From Pisaster brevispinus (lineage: Eukaryota; Echinodermata; Asteroidea; Forcipulatida; Asteriidae): a stretch of 64,000 nucleotides of DNA. The stretch lies in the NCBI GenBank assembly GCA_023634235.1, contig JAMKCF010000044.1, positions 248,001 to 312,000 of the forward strand. Direction: 5' to 3'. This document shows, piece after piece, positions 30,234 through 42,800 of the stretch. A model generated the notes under the pieces. That model made no database searches and was not told the origin of the DNA. It was given only the letters and a program-made list of their open reading frames with translations. The stretch's first letter is position 1. Each line of letters starts with the position of its first letter. The position numbers and the translations under genes were made by a program.

Positions 30234-33200
30234 ACGATTGAGTATTATTAAAGGTATAATACAGGAGTGGAAGACCTGGTAGAAGAGAGAGTTTGTGAAC
30301 TAAATCAAAAGTTCAGTTTTCGGGAGGTTTCTTCTCCATATTTTTTTCTGACAGTAGTCAGCTTGAAAAGCCCTATAGAATTCGCCCCTTGTTCCAGGGC
30401 TTGAATTTGTTGTGGAAATCCACAAGAATGCAGGGCTTGCATGTTGCTTAAAATATGCACTAGACAAAATTTCTGTTACAAGACCAGAATCAAAGAGAGA
30501 AATCCATTATCTACACAGTTTAACATGTAAACTGTTTTTATCTGAACAAGCACTGACACGAGTGATTTCATTTGTCTTATGGGGTGGGTAGTTCAATAAC
30601 AGAGTTAGAAGATACTAAGCAGATTGAGTCAAAGTTAACAGTGGATTTATATCTTTCTTCCTCAAGTTACTCCTAAGTGACGTACATGTACATTTTGTAT
30701 AAGTAACTGACAAATTTTATAAGACCTTCGGACTGGTCTGGTCATTAGTTTACTGGCCAGACTCTAAAATTACTGGCCTTTAATAACTGGTCATTATAGT
30801 TTACTGGCCAGACTCTAAAATAACTGGCCTCGGGTCTGCGTTCCAACTCGAAATGATGGTCTTTGCTCCTGCAGGGTTATGATGTTGCTTGCCACTTGTC
30901 AGAATTTAGTGTGTGAGAGCTGAATTTAATTTCCGAATAAACACTTTCATCTATGTCTAGCTGTTTGTTGGAGGTGAATTTGCCCCGCAATCCAGCTCAT
31001 ATACATTGTCAAAGAACTGTTTTTTTGCCATCCTTAGAGCAGCCAACTCTTCCTGTTTCTGCGGATAGTTCCCTGAAAATAAATCCATCTTTCCATGTTC
31101 AGATAAACAAATTTGAAAATCTCCCCAATTATTTTAGGTTTCCTCCATGTTCTCCCTATCGCCCAGATTAGTGTAGAAAATTTCCTTGACTGCAAGATGA
31201 AAATGTTGGCAGCCTGACCTTTTAGAGTGGTTGTTCGCGTATAAGATCTTCTCTTGAAATCATACACTTCCGAACTTAATTCTTGACGCTTGTTTAACCC
31301 TATCAATATTTGAAGTTTATTGATTATTTCCTTAATGAATCAAGTCTTATATCAGTGGGATCTTGTTTGAATTCTTGATTGCACCTGAGAAAGTTCAGGC
31401 TTTTTGAGTTTTTGACATTCACTTATAGTTTGGAGACTTTCAGATCATATATGGAGGCGATGCAGGCTAATGGAACCACATTTAAAGTGTCCTTTTGTGT
31501 TATGATAACAAGCCCAGTCTGTTCTGTGAGGTCTGCATCACTGGACCGCTAGGCCACAACACTCCACTAATTATTGTAGAACAGAACAAGGGATGAATGC
31601 ATAGTCAGATTATTGGTCAGGCCCAATCCAGATTGGATTTCGAGCAGCGGAGGAAAACTTATAATTTAAAAATCCATTGGAGTTAAGTGACCAAGTGTAA
31701 AAAAAAACTTGATTTGGTCAGATGTCATCACTGATCTCTGGTCAGTCCCTCCTGCTACCAATTGCCCACTTGCCACTTGTGTGTGCATTTACCATTTTAT
31801 CTTCACTTGCCACAGTCCTAAACAAAAAAGTTACACTTACAAAATCTGTGTCTGCAGTTTCTTCCCAGATCTTAATTACTTCCAAACTTTTCATATGTGT
31901 TCTTTTGAATTGTCTTTGTCCAGTAGGCACAGCTATTTCTTCATGAGTTTGTGCTGTCTGTGTCGGCTCTTCATCCCAAGGCTCATGAAAAGGTACGATT
32001 GAGTATTATTAAAGGTATAATACAGGATTGGTAGATCTGGTAGAAGAGAGAGTTTGTGACCTAAATCAACAGTTCAGTTTTCAGGAGGTTTCTTCTTCCC
32101 CATATTTTTTTCTGACGGTAGTCAGCTTGAAAAGCCCTATGGAATTCGCCCCTGTTCCAAGGCTTGAATTTGATGGGGAAATCAACAATAATGCAGGGCT
32201 TGCATGTTGCTTAAAGTATGCACTAGACAAGAATTTCTGTTACAAGACCAGAAATAAAGAGAGAAATCCATTATCTACTCAGTTTAACATGTAAACTTTT
32301 TTTATCTGAACAAGCACTGACACAAGAGTGATTTCATTTGTCTGCAGTTTCTTCCCAGAACTTAATTATTTCCAAACTTTTTATATGTGTTCTTTTGAAT
32401 TGTCTTTGTCCAGTAGGCACAGCTATTTCTTCATGAGTTTGTGCTGTCTGTGTCGGCTCGTCATCCCACGGCTCATGAAAAGGTACAAATTTTATAAGAC
32501 CTTTGGACTGGTAAGTCTGGTCATTAGTTTACTGGCCAGACTCTAAAATTACTGGCCTCGGGTCTGCGTTCCAACTAGAAATAATGGCCTTTGCTCCTGC
32601 AGGGTAGTGACATAGCTTGCCACTCGTCAGAATTTAGTGTGTGAGAGCTGAATTTAATTTTCGAATAAACACTTTCATCTGTGTCTAGCTGTTTGTTGGA
32701 GGTGAATTTGCCCCGCAATCCAGCTCATATACATTGTCAAAGAACTGTTTTTTGCCATCCTTAGAGCAGCCAACTCTCCCTGTCTGCAGATAGTTCCCTT
32801 AAAAATAAATCCATCTTTCCATGTTCAGATAAACAAATTTGAAAATCTCCCGAATTGTTTTAGGTTTCCCCCATGTTCCTCATATCGCCCAGATTATTGT
32901 AGAAAATTTCCTAGTCTGCAAGATGAAAATGTTGGCAGCTTGACCTTAGAGTGGTTGTTTGCGTATAAGATCTTCTCTTGAAATCGTACACTTCCGAACT
33001 TAATTCTTGACGCTTGTTTAACCCTATCAATATTTGAAGTTATTGATAATTGCTTTAATGAATCAAGTCTTACATCAGTGGTATCTTGTTTGAACTCTTG
33101 ATTACACCTGAGAAAGTTCAGGCTTTTTGAGTTTTTGCCATTCACTTATAGTTTGGAGACTTTCAGGTCATAACATATGCAGGTGATGCAGGCTAATGGA

Positions 33201-36200
33201 ACCACAATTAAAGTGTCCTTTTGTGTTGTTCTGATAACAAGCCCAGTCTGTTCTGTGAGGTCTGCATCACTGGACCGCTAGGCCACAACACTCCACTAAT
33301 TATTGTAGAACAGAACAAGGGATGAATGCATAGTCAGATTATGGGTCAGGCTCAATCCAGGTTGGATTTTGAGCAGCGGAGGCAAACTTATAATTTGAAA
33401 ATCCATTGGAGTTAAGTGACTAAGTGTAAAAAAAACTTGATTTGGTCAGACGTCGTCACTTATCTCTGGTCAGTCCCTCCTGCTACCAATTGCCCACTTG
33501 CCACTTGTGTGTGCATATTCCATTCTATCTTGACTTGACACAGTCCTAAACAAAAAAGTTACACTTGCAAAATCTGTGTCTGCAGTTTCTTCCCAGAACT
33601 TAATTATTTCCAAACTTTTCATATGTGTTCTTTTGAATTGTCTTTGTCCAGTAGGCACAGCTATTTCTTCATGAGTTTGTGCTGTCTGTGTCAGCTCTTC
33701 ATCTCACGGCTCATGAAAAGGTACAATTGAGTATTATTAAAGGTATAATACAGGATTGTTAGATCTTGTAGAAAAGAGTTTGTGAATTAAATCAACAGTT
33801 CAGTTTTCGAGAGGTTTCTTCTTCCCCATATTTTTTTCTGACGGTAGTCAATTTGAAAAGCCCTATGGAATTCGCCCCTTGTTCCAGGGCTTGAACTTGT
33901 TGGGGAAATCCACAAGAATGCAGGGCTTGCATGTTGCTTAAAATATGCACTAGACAAGAATTTCTGTAACAAGACCAGAATCAAAGAGAGAAATCCATTA
34001 TCTACTCAGTTTAACATGTAAACTGTTTTTATCTGAACAAGCACTGACACAAGAGTGATTTCATTTGTCTTTTGGGGTGGGTAGTTCAATAACAAAGTTA
34101 GAAGATACTTAGCAGATTGACTCAAAGTTAATAGTGGGTTTATATCTTTCTTTCTCAAGTTACTACCTAGTGATATACATGTACATTTTGTATAATTTGC
34201 AAGTGACAAAATTTTTAAGACCTTCGGACTGGTCTGGTCATTAGTTTACTGGCCAAACTCTAAAAATACTGGCCTCGGGTCTGCGTTCCAACTCAAAATA
34301 ATGGCCTTTGCTCCTACAGGGTAGTGACATAGCTTGCCACTCGTCAGAATTTAGTGTGTGAGAGCTGAATTAATTTTTGAATAAACACTTTCATCTGTGT
34401 CTAGCTGTTTGTTGGAGGTGAATTTGCCTCGCAATCCAGCTCATATACATTGTCAAAGAACTGGTTTTTTGCCATCCTTAGAGCAGCCAACTCTCCCTGT
34501 CTGCAGATAGTTCCCTAGAAATAAATCCATCTTTCCATGTTCAGATAAACAAATTTGAAAATCTCCCAAATTATTTTAGGTTTCCCCCATGTTCTTCATA
34601 TCGCCCAGATTATTGTAGAAAATTTCCTAGTCTGCAAGATGAAAATGTTGGCAGCTTGACCTTAGAGTGGTTGTTTGCATATAAGATCTTCTCTTGAAAT
34701 CGTACACTTCCAAACTTAATTCTTGACGCTTGTTTAACCATATCAATATTTGAAGTTTATTGATAATTTCTTTAATTAATCAAGTCTTACATCAGTGGGA
34801 TCTTGTTTGAACTCTTGATTGCACCTGAGAAAGTTCAGGCTTTTTTAGTTTTTGCCATTCACTTATAGTTTGAAGACTTTCAGATCATAACATATGCAGG
34901 TGATGCAAGCTAATGGAACCACATTTAAAGTGTCCTTTTGTGTTGTTCTGATAACAAGCCCAGTCTGTTCTGTGAGGTCTGCATCACTGGACCGCTAGGC
35001 CACAACACTCCACTAATTATTGTAGATCAGAACAAGGGATGAATGCATAGTCAGATTATGGGTCAGGCTCAATCCAGGTTGGATTTCGAGCAGCGGAGGC
35101 AAACTTATAATTTCAAAATCCGTTGGAGTTAAGTGACCAAGTGTAAAAAAAACTTGATTTGGTCAGACGTCGTCACTTATCTCTGGTCAGTCCCTCCTGC
35201 TACCAATTGCCCACTTGCCACTTGTGTGTGCATATTCCAGTCTATCTTGACTTGACACAGTCCTAAACAAAAAAGTTACACTTGCAAAATCTGTGTCTGC
35301 AGTTTCTTCCCAGAACTTAATTATTTCCAAACTTTTCATATGCGTTCTTTTGAATTGTCTTTGTCCAGTAGGCACAGCTATTTCTTCATGAGTTTGTGCT
35401 GTCTGTGTCAGCTCTCCATCCCACGGCTCATGAAAAGGTACGATTGAGTATTATTAAAGGTATAATACGGGATTAGTAGATCTGGTAGAAGAGAGAGTTT
35501 GTGAATTAAATCAACAGTTCAGTTTTCGAGAGGTTTCTTCTTCCCCATATTTTTTTCTGACGGTAGTCAGCTTGAAAAGCCCTATGGAATTCGCCCCTTG
35601 TTCCAGGGCTTGAATTTGATGGGGAAATCCACAAGAATGCAGGGCTTGCATGTTGCTTAAAATATGCACTAGACAAGAATTTCTGTTACAAGACCAGAAA
35701 TAAAGAGAGAAATCCATTATCTACTCAGTTTAACATGTAAACTTTTTTTTATCTGAACAAGCACTGACACAAGAGTGATTTCATTTGTCTGCAGTTTCTT
35801 CCCAGAAGTTGATTATTTCCAAACTTTTAATATGCGTTCTTTTGAATTGTCTTTGTCCAGTAGGCACAGCTATTTCTTCATGAGTTTGTGCTGTCTGTGT
35901 CAGCTCTTCTCCCACGGCTCATGAAAAGGTACGATTGAGTATTATTAAAGGTATAATACGGGATTAGTAGATCTGGTAGAAGAGAGAGTTTGTGATTTAA
36001 ATCAACAGTTCAGTTTTCAGGAGGTTTCTTCTTCCCCATATTTTTTTCTGACGGTACTCAGCCTGAAAAGCCCTATGGAATTCGCCCTTTGTTCCAGGGC
36101 TTGAATTTGATGGGGAAATCCACAAGAATGCAGGGCTTGCATGTTGCTTAAAATATGCACTAGACAAGAATTTCTGTTACAAGACCAGAAATAAAGAGAG

Positions 36201-36316
36201 AAATCCATTATCTGCTCAGTTTTACATGTAAACTAAATTCTTGGCGTTTGTTAAACCCTATCAATATTTTCAGCATGTTATTACCTTGTCCTTTATTTTG
36301 GTTGTACCAACCATTT

Positions 36317-36412
36317 TCAGATTGGAGTGTGGAGTTCGGAGGTTGGAGTTTGGGGTTTGGAGTTTGGAGTTTGGAAATTGGAGATTTGAGGTTGGTGTTT
36401 TGAGATTGAGGC
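36317..36412 (+). repeat. TTGGAGT-type simple repeat
   Basis: About 14 imperfect copies of TTGGAGT / TTGGGGT / TTGAGGT. G-rich on this strand, immediately upstream of the 12-bp satellite. Confidence 0.85.
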
Positions 36413-36424
36413 ATCTGGTTGATA

Positions 36425-39400
36425 GATTCCAGTTGTAGTCTAAGTTGTAGTCGCAGTTGAAGTCTCAGTTGTAGTCTCAGTTGTAGCCCCAGTTGTAGCC
36501 CCATTTGTAGCCCCAGTTGTAGCCCCAGTTGTAGCCCCAGTTGTAGCCCCAGTTGTAGCCCCAGATGTAGCCCCAGTTGTAGCCCCAGTTTTAGCCCCAG
36601 TTTTAGCCCCAGTTTTAGCCCCAGTTGTAGCCCCAGTTGTAGCCCCAGTTGTAGCCCCAGTTGTAGCCCCAGTTGTAGCCCCAGTTGTAGCCCCAGTTGT
36701 AGCCCCAGTTGTAGCCCCAGTTGTAGCCCCAGTTGTAGCCCCAGTTGTAGCCCCAGTTGTAGCCCCAGTTGTAGCCCCAGTTGTAGCCCCAGTTTTAGCC
36801 CCAGTTGTAGCCCCAGTTGTAGCCCCAGTTGTAGCCCCAGTTGTAGCCCCAGTTGTAGCCCCAGTTGTAGCCCCAGTTGTAGCCCCAGTTGTAGCCCCAG
36901 TTGTAGCCCCAGTTGTAGCCCCAGTTGAAGCCCCAGTTGTAGCCCCAGTTGTAGCCCCAGTTGTAGCCCCAGTTGTAGCCCCAGTTGTAGCCCCAGTTGT
37001 AGCCCCAGTTGTAGCCCCAGTTGTAGCCCCAGTTGTAGCCCCAGTTGTAGTCTCAGATGTAGTCTCAGATGTAGTCTCAGATGTAGTCTCAGATGTAGTC
37101 TCAGATGTAGTCTCAGATGTAGTCTCAGATGTAGTCTCAGTTGTAGTCTCAGTTGTAGTCTCAGATGTAGTGTCAGATGTAGTCTCAGTTGTAGTCTCAG
37201 TTGTAGTCTCAGTTGTAGTCTCAGTTGTAGTCTCAGTTGTAGTCTCAGTTGTAGTCTCAGTTGTAGTCTCAGTTGTAGTCTCAGTTGTAGTCTCAGTTGT
37301 AGTCTCAGTTGTAGTCTCAGTTGTAGTCTCAGATGTAGTCTCAGATGTAGTCTCAGATGTAGTCTCAGTTGTAGTCTCAGTTGTAGTCTCAGTTGTAGTC
37401 TCAGTTGTAGTCTCAGTTGTAGTCTCAGTTGTAGTCTCAGTTGTAGTCTCAGATGTAGTCTCAGATGTAGTCTCAGTTGTAGTCTCAGATGTAGTCTCAG
37501 ATGTAGTCTCAGATGTAGTCTCAGATGTAGTCTCAGATGTAGTCTCAGATGTAGTCTCAGATGTAGTCTCAGATGTAGTCTCAGATGTAGTCTCAGTTGT
37601 AGTCTCAGTTGTAGTCTCAGTTGTAGTCTCAGTTGTAGTCTCAGTTGTAGCCCCAGTTGTAGCCCCAGTTGTAGCCCCAGTTGTAGCCCCAGTTGTAGCC
37701 CCAGTTGTAGCCCCAGTTGTAGCCCCAGTTGTAGCCCCAGTTTTAGCCCCAGTTGTAGCCCCAGTTGTAGCCCCAGTTGTAGCCCCCAGTTGTAGCCCCC
37801 AGTTGTAGCCCCAGTTGTAGCCCCAGTTGTAGCCCCAGTTGTAGCCCCCAGTTGTAGCCCCCAGTTGTAGCCCCAGTTGTAGCCCCAGTTGTAGCCCCAG
37901 TTGTAGCCCCCAGTTGTATCCCCAGTTGTAGCCCCAGTTGTAGCCCCAGTTGTAGCCCCAGTTGTAGCCCCAGTTGTAGTCCCAGTTGTAGTCCCAGTTG
38001 TAGTCCCAGTTGTAGTCCCAGTTGTAGTCCCAGTTGTAGTCCCAGTTGTAGTCCCAGTTGTAGTCCCAGTTGTAGTCCCAGTTGTAGTCCCAGTTGTAGT
38101 CCCAGTTGTAGTCCCAGTTGTAGTCCCAGTTGTAGTCCCAGTTGTAGTCCCAGTTGTAGTCCCAGTTGTAGTCCCAGTTGTAGTCCCAGTTGTAGTCCCA
38201 GTTGTAGTCCCAGTTGTAGTCCCAGTTGTAGTCCCAGTTGTAGTCCCAGTTGTAGTCCCAGTTGTAGTCCCAGTTGTAGTCCCAGTTGTAGTCCCAGTTG
38301 TAGTCCCAGATGTAGTCCCAGTTGTAGTCCCAGATGTAGTCCCAGATGTAGTCTCAGTTGTAGTCTCAGTTGTAGTCCCAGTTGTAGTCCCAGTTGTAGT
38401 CCCAGTTGTAGTCCCAGTTGTAGTCCCAGTTGTAGTCCCAGATGTAGTCCCAGATGTAGTCTCAGATGTAGTCTCAGATGTAGTCTCAGTTGTAGTCCCA
38501 GATGTAGTCCCAGATGTAGTCCCAGATGTAGTCCCAGATGTAGTCCCAGTTGTAGTCCCAGTTGTAGTCCCAGTTGTAGTCCCAGTTGTAGTCCCAGTTG
38601 TAGTCCCAGTTGTAGTCCCAGTTGTAGTCCCAGTTGTAGTCCCAGTTGTAGTCTCAGTTGTAGTCTCAGGTGTAGTCTCAGGTGTAGTCTCAGGTGTAGT
38701 CTCAGATGTAGTCTCAGATGTAGTCTCAGATGTAGTCTCAGATGTAGTCTCAGATGTAGTCTCAGATGTAGTCTCAGATGTAGTCTCAGATGTAGTCTCA
38801 GATGTAGTCCCAGTTGTAGTCCCAGTTGTAGTCCCAGTTGTAGTCCCAGTTGTAGTCCCAGTTGTAGTCCCAGTTGTAGTCCCAGATGTAGTCCCAGATG
38901 TAGTCCCAGATGTAGTCCCAGATGTAGTCCCAGATGTAGTCCCAGATGTAGTCCCAGATGTAGTCCCAGATGTAGTCCCAGATGTAGTCCCAGATGTAGT
39001 CCCAGATGTAGTCCCAGATGTAGTCCCAGTTGTAGTCCCAGTTGTAGTCCCAGTTGTAGTCCCAGTTGTAGTCCCAGTTGTAGTCCCAGTTGTAGTCCCA
39101 GTTGTAGTCCCAGTTGTAGTCCCAGTTGTAGTCCCAGTTGTAGTCCCAGTTGTAGTCCCAGTTGTAGTCCCAGTTGTAGTCCCAGTTGTAGTCCCAGTTG
39201 TAGTCCCAGTTGTAGTCCCAGTTGTAGTCCCAGTTGTAGTCCCAGTTGTAGTCCCAGTTGTAGTCCCAGTTGTAGTCCCAGTTGTAGTCCCAGTTGTAGT
39301 CCCAGTTGTAGTCCCAGTTGTAGTCCCAGTTGTAGTCCCAGTTGTAGTCCCAGTTGTAGTCCCAGTTGTAGTCCCAGTTGTAGTCCCAGTTGTAGTCCCA

Positions 39401-40556
39401 GTTGTAGTCCCAGTTGTAGTCCCAGTTGTAGTCCCAGTTGTAGTCCCAGTTGTAGTCCCAGTTGTAGTCCCAGATGTAGTCCCAGATGTAGTCCCAGATG
39501 TAGTCCCAGATGTAGTCCCAGATGTAGTCCCAGATGTAGTCCCAGATGTAGTCCCAGATGTAGTCCCAGTTGTAGTCCCAGTTGTAGTCCCAGTTGTAGT
39601 CCCAGTTGTAGTCCCAGTTGTAGTCCCAGTTGTAGTCCCAGTTGTAGTCCCAGTTGTAGTCCCAGTTGTAGTCCCAGTTGAAGTCCCAGTTGTAGTCCCA
39701 GTTGTAGTCCCAGTTGTAGTCCCAGTTGTAGTCCCAGTTGTAGTCCCAGTTGTAGTCCCAGTTGTAGTCCCAGTTGTAGTCCCAGTTGTAGTCCCAGTTG
39801 TAGTCCCAGTTGTAGTCCCAGTTGTAGTCCCAGTTGTAGTCCCAGTTGTAGTCCCAGTTGTAGTCCCAGTTGTAGTCCCAGTTGTAGTCCCAGTTGTAGT
39901 CCCAGTTGTAGTCCCAGTTGTAGTCCCAGTTGTAGTCCCAGTTGTAGTCCCAGTTGTAGTCCCAGTTGTAGTCCCAGTTGTAGTCCCAGTTGTAGTCCCA
40001 GTTGTAGTCCCAGTTGTAGTCCCAGTTGTAGTCCCAGTTGTAGTCCCAGTTGTAGTCCCAGTTGTAGTCCCAGTTGTAGTCCCAGTTGTAGTCCCAGTTG
40101 TAGTCCCAGTTGTAGTCCCAGTTGTAGTCCCAGTTGTAGTCCCAGTTGTAGTCCCAGTTGTAGTCCCAGTTGTAGTCCCAGTTGTAGTCCCAGTTGTAGT
40201 CCCAGTTGTAGTCCCAGTTGTAGTCCCAGTTGTAGTCCCAGTTGTAGTCTCAGTTGTAGTCTCAGTTGTAGTCTCAGTTGTAGTCTCAGTTGTAGTCTCA
40301 GTTGTAGTCTCAGTTGTAGTCTCAGTTGTAGTCTCAGTTGTAGTCTCAGTTGTAGTCTCAGTTGTAGTCTCAGTTGTAGTCTCAGTTGTAGTCTCAGTTG
40401 TAGTCTCAGTTGTAGTCTCAGTTGTAGTCTCAGTTGTAGTCTCAGTTGTAGTCTCAGTTGTAGTCTCAGTTGTAGTCTCAGTTGTAGTCTCAGTTGTAGT
40501 CTCAGTTGTAGTCTCAGTTGTAGTCTCAGTTGTAGTCTCAGTTGTAGTCTCAGATT
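36425..40556. repeat. 12-bp satellite, about 4.1 kb, roughly 340 units
   Basis: Consensus CAG(T/A)TGTAGYCC or CAG(T/A)TGTAGTCT, period 12. Variants lie in blocks: AGCCCC about 36480-37045, AGTCTC 37045-37650, AGCCCC 37650-37975 with several 13-bp units (near 37784-37915), AGTCCC 37975-40245 with CAGATG and TCTC sub-blocks, and AGTCTC 40245-40550. Every unit holds a CANNTG hexamer and, on the minus strand, a GGG or GGGG tract. The 212-codon ORF at 37170-37808 is a by-product of the period. The right edge cuts into the CUB N3 exon of copy B. Confidence 0.97.
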
Positions 40557-40574
40557 TTAGTTTCTAGTTCAACC

Positions 40575-40711
40575 AAAAGCCTGCCTACACTACCTCTCCT
40601 CCAAGCAGACTGCGGCTGTCAGATCCTCTTTACTCCTCCACCAGATTTTGCGCTTCTTGACATTCATGGGCCTGTGATACCCGATGCTGACTGAGAGCGA
40701 CATTATTTGAG
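40575..40711 (+). pseudogene. CUB N-terminal half exon N3 (copy B), 5' end lost
   Basis: Matches 19480-19621. The CUB frame reads ADCGCQILFTPPPDFALLDI, HGPVIPDAD, then TGA where copy A has the Cys codon TGC, and a further one-base loss before the donor GAG/GTACTT. The first part of the exon is replaced by the end of the 12-bp satellite. Confidence 0.6.
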
Positions 40712-40828
40712 GTACTTTTCATCAAGTTCCTGTTAATGTCATTTGTTATATATTTGAGTGTACAGCCTTCTGATTTTTTGCACAGAGCGGAGCATTCTCT
40801 GAGGCATGGGTCAGTAGACTTACCAGGT

Positions 40829-41031
40829 CATTCAATGTCTTAAAGATGTGTGCATGCTCAGTACTGTCAACAGTAGAAGATATCACAGTATGTTTGCTGC
40901 CACCTAGAGTTCCAATTATGTAAACTGGAAATAAATCTTCTCTTAATAATTCTATTGGTTTTTGGAAGAGTACTTTCATTCCCTCCTGATGGTATCTGAC
41001 ATCCACAAAATGTCAACCAACATTTTCTAGA
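40829..41031 (-). CDS. Possible minus-strand exon, unknown protein
   Basis: On the minus strand TTAGCTCTTTTCTAG is followed by a frame including VDVRYHQEGMKVLFQKPIEL, LREDLFPVYIIGTLGGSKHT and VISSTVDSTEHAHIFKTLND, then CTG/GTAAGT. Both borders look like good splice sites and the peptide is not low-complexity. The paralogue near 19784-20010 is broken in this frame, which argues against strong constraint. No family recognised. Confidence 0.3.
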
Positions 41032-41087
41032 AAAGAGCTAATAACAAGTTAATGTCTGCTAACCTTTCCCGCTTATGTAAATTTCAG

Positions 41088-41272
41088 AGTGCAGCAAGGT
41101 CCTGACCGCTGACTGAGGAGCCTTCTAGTCTGTCAACTTCCTGTTAAACATTCAACCAGATGCCGAGTGTCAGACGCTGATACACTCGCAACCAGACGTC
41201 AGGGTTCAGATTTTTTCAGCAAGTTGGAGTTGGAGAAACATGGTGGGAAGCTTCACAACTGACTACCTCAAG
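41088..41272 (+). pseudogene. CUB N-terminal half exon N1 (copy B)
   Basis: Acceptor CTTATGTAAATTTCAG, phase 1. One frame reads CSKVLTAD-stop-GAF-stop-SVNF, then LLNIQPDAECQTLIHSQPDV and RVQI: the CUB start (C...L.a..G.f.Sv...) is clear although two stops interrupt it. After RVQI a base is lost. The exon ends DYLK/GTCAGA in phase 0. It shows the 5' half that copy A has exchanged for CTR9 sequence. Confidence 0.7.
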
Positions 41273-41626
41273 GTCAGAATCTAACTCCTCAACATTTCAA
41301 CAACTTTTGAAATACTTTCCAAATATTTCCCATTGAAATTGATTGGCTGATTCTTTGTTCATGCTTAGGTTCAAGAGATCAATCTTCAATAACCTGCCTA
41401 CTATTTTTTTTCTTTCATAAAGCAATTTTCAATCAATTTGTTTTGGAGACATCACATTGCTGATGAAAGATCTTATATTTTTAATCATAAAAAATGCAAA
41501 TATTTATTTGGCAAATCCACTAATGGTGAAACAATTTTCCTTTTTTCCCCCACTTCTTAAAAATGTTTTTTAAAAGATCTTCAGATGTATTTTTGACAAT
41601 TCTTGATTTTATTGTCTGAATTACAG

Positions 41627-41798
41627 CCGAGTGATTTGAGGACAGGCCAGAACGTCAACCTGTGCAGCCAGCTTGGCCCTATGGACCGGTCATCCATCGG
41701 GAGTGAAGTCCTGCTGGAGTTTGTCTCTGATGAATCGAACTATTTCCCAGGATACTCAGCTGATCATACAGTGTTGCCATGGATCCCTGACTCTCCAG
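41627..41798 (+). pseudogene. CUB domain C-terminal half exon (copy B)
   Basis: Phase 0 acceptor GTCTGAATTACAG; frame PSDLRTGQNVNLCSQLGPMD, RSSIGSEVLLEFVSDESNYF, PGYSADHTVLPWIPDSP; donor CCAG/GTTTGT in phase 1. Open, but the LCG glycine of copy A is Ser here and the Tyr of A.Y is His. It joins in frame with the exon at 42801. Confidence 0.78.
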
Positions 41799-42241
41799 GT
41801 TTGTTGAGAAATGGGTGTTAATCTGTGTATGCAGTTAACGTACATTATTTTCCTTCATGCATGACGCGGCTTATCTGACTCCAAATGTTCAACAAAAATC
41901 ACTGCCTCTTAACTATTGATGGGCCTTATCTGGTATCACTATAAATCATTGTGATGATAACTGTGGGAAAATGAAACTTATCCTGTGAAATAAGCCTTTT
42001 ATTTGCTCAGGTAAGTTTGTCATATTATTTAAAATAACGCAGTGTGTAGTTATGAAGTGTATTTTTTAGGGGTTAAGTGTAGTTTTAAGGTAAGCAGCTG
42101 TACATGAGATTGGACCTTTATTTGCCTATTAGCACAAACAAAAAAGACAAAAAAAATGATATGCGCGCAGTATAAAATAACTGAGCAGAAATAGATTATC
42201 AGCCATAACGTCCTACTTAATTAGGTTGTTACGCCTGGTAC

Positions 42242-42475
42242 CTAACTGTTTATCATCCCTGTGATATTCAGGTATTTTTCGTCTATCATTAAGGTAAACG
42301 TGCTACCAGTGTGTCCAACCTGGTTTCTCCTATCAGGATGTTTGAGCGTTAAACCAGGCTTTCTGCTTGTTAATCTTGCTTGGCTGAGATGTACAACGAA
42401 AACCCACTCCAACAGCTTTATTCCATGTACATGTCTTTGTAACTCCTTGCCTTTAACATCAACAAATTTCTCCAT
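42242..42475 (-). other. Open minus-strand frame in duplicated intron
   Basis: MEKFVDVKGKELQRHVHGIK, LLEWVFVVHLSQARLTSRKP and GLTLKHPDRRNQ precede a GT on the minus strand, after TTTAGATTGTAG. The paralogue at 20930-21120 keeps only part of the frame (stop after SAKQD). It may be a fragment of a dispersed element; not convincing as a gene. Confidence 0.25.
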
Positions 42476-42800
42476 CCTACAATCTAAACTGATTTCAGAT
42501 GCAATTCCTACCTTTAGTTCCCTGAGTTATTCTCATCTTGTACGTAACCTGTTACCAAGAGTGGCTTTTAGCCATGTTTTAGGCAAACGTGCATTAAAGT
42601 TATACAAAAACACAGGGTCGTAACTTGATAGGTCGAAAGTTCATATCTAACACACTATAGCAAGCACACAATTTGCTGCACGGGAACGTCGTATTTCACT
42701 TAATTTTTGTTTGCGTTCACTTATTGCACTACTCAAAAAATTAAATCGCAACCTGGCTCCACTGACATAGTGAAATCTTGTCTTTTTTGTGTGTGTTCAG

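Larger units (their letters stand above)
27180..36235. repeat. Tandem array, unit about 1.72 kb, seven partial or full units
   Basis: The block CAACAGTTCAGTTTTC recurs near 27200, 28298, 30305, 32068, 33797, 35512 and 36003, giving spacings of about 1.10, 2.01 (with a 0.69-kb insertion), 1.76, 1.73, 1.72 and 0.49 kb. Two short subunits (starting 32337 and 35790) share the same deletion junction, GTGATTTCATTTGTCTGCAG. That makes the array a higher-order repeat of long and short units. Each unit contains an ORF block open on both strands (see separate entry). Confidence 0.92.

Noticed and set aside
37170..37808. 212-codon ORF rich in Val/Ser/Ala/Pro
   Set aside because: Follows from the 12-bp period of the satellite; no start context, splice site or domain.
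36425..40556. CRISPR-like array
   Set aside because: Units are contiguous 12-mers without unique spacers, and the genome is eukaryotic.
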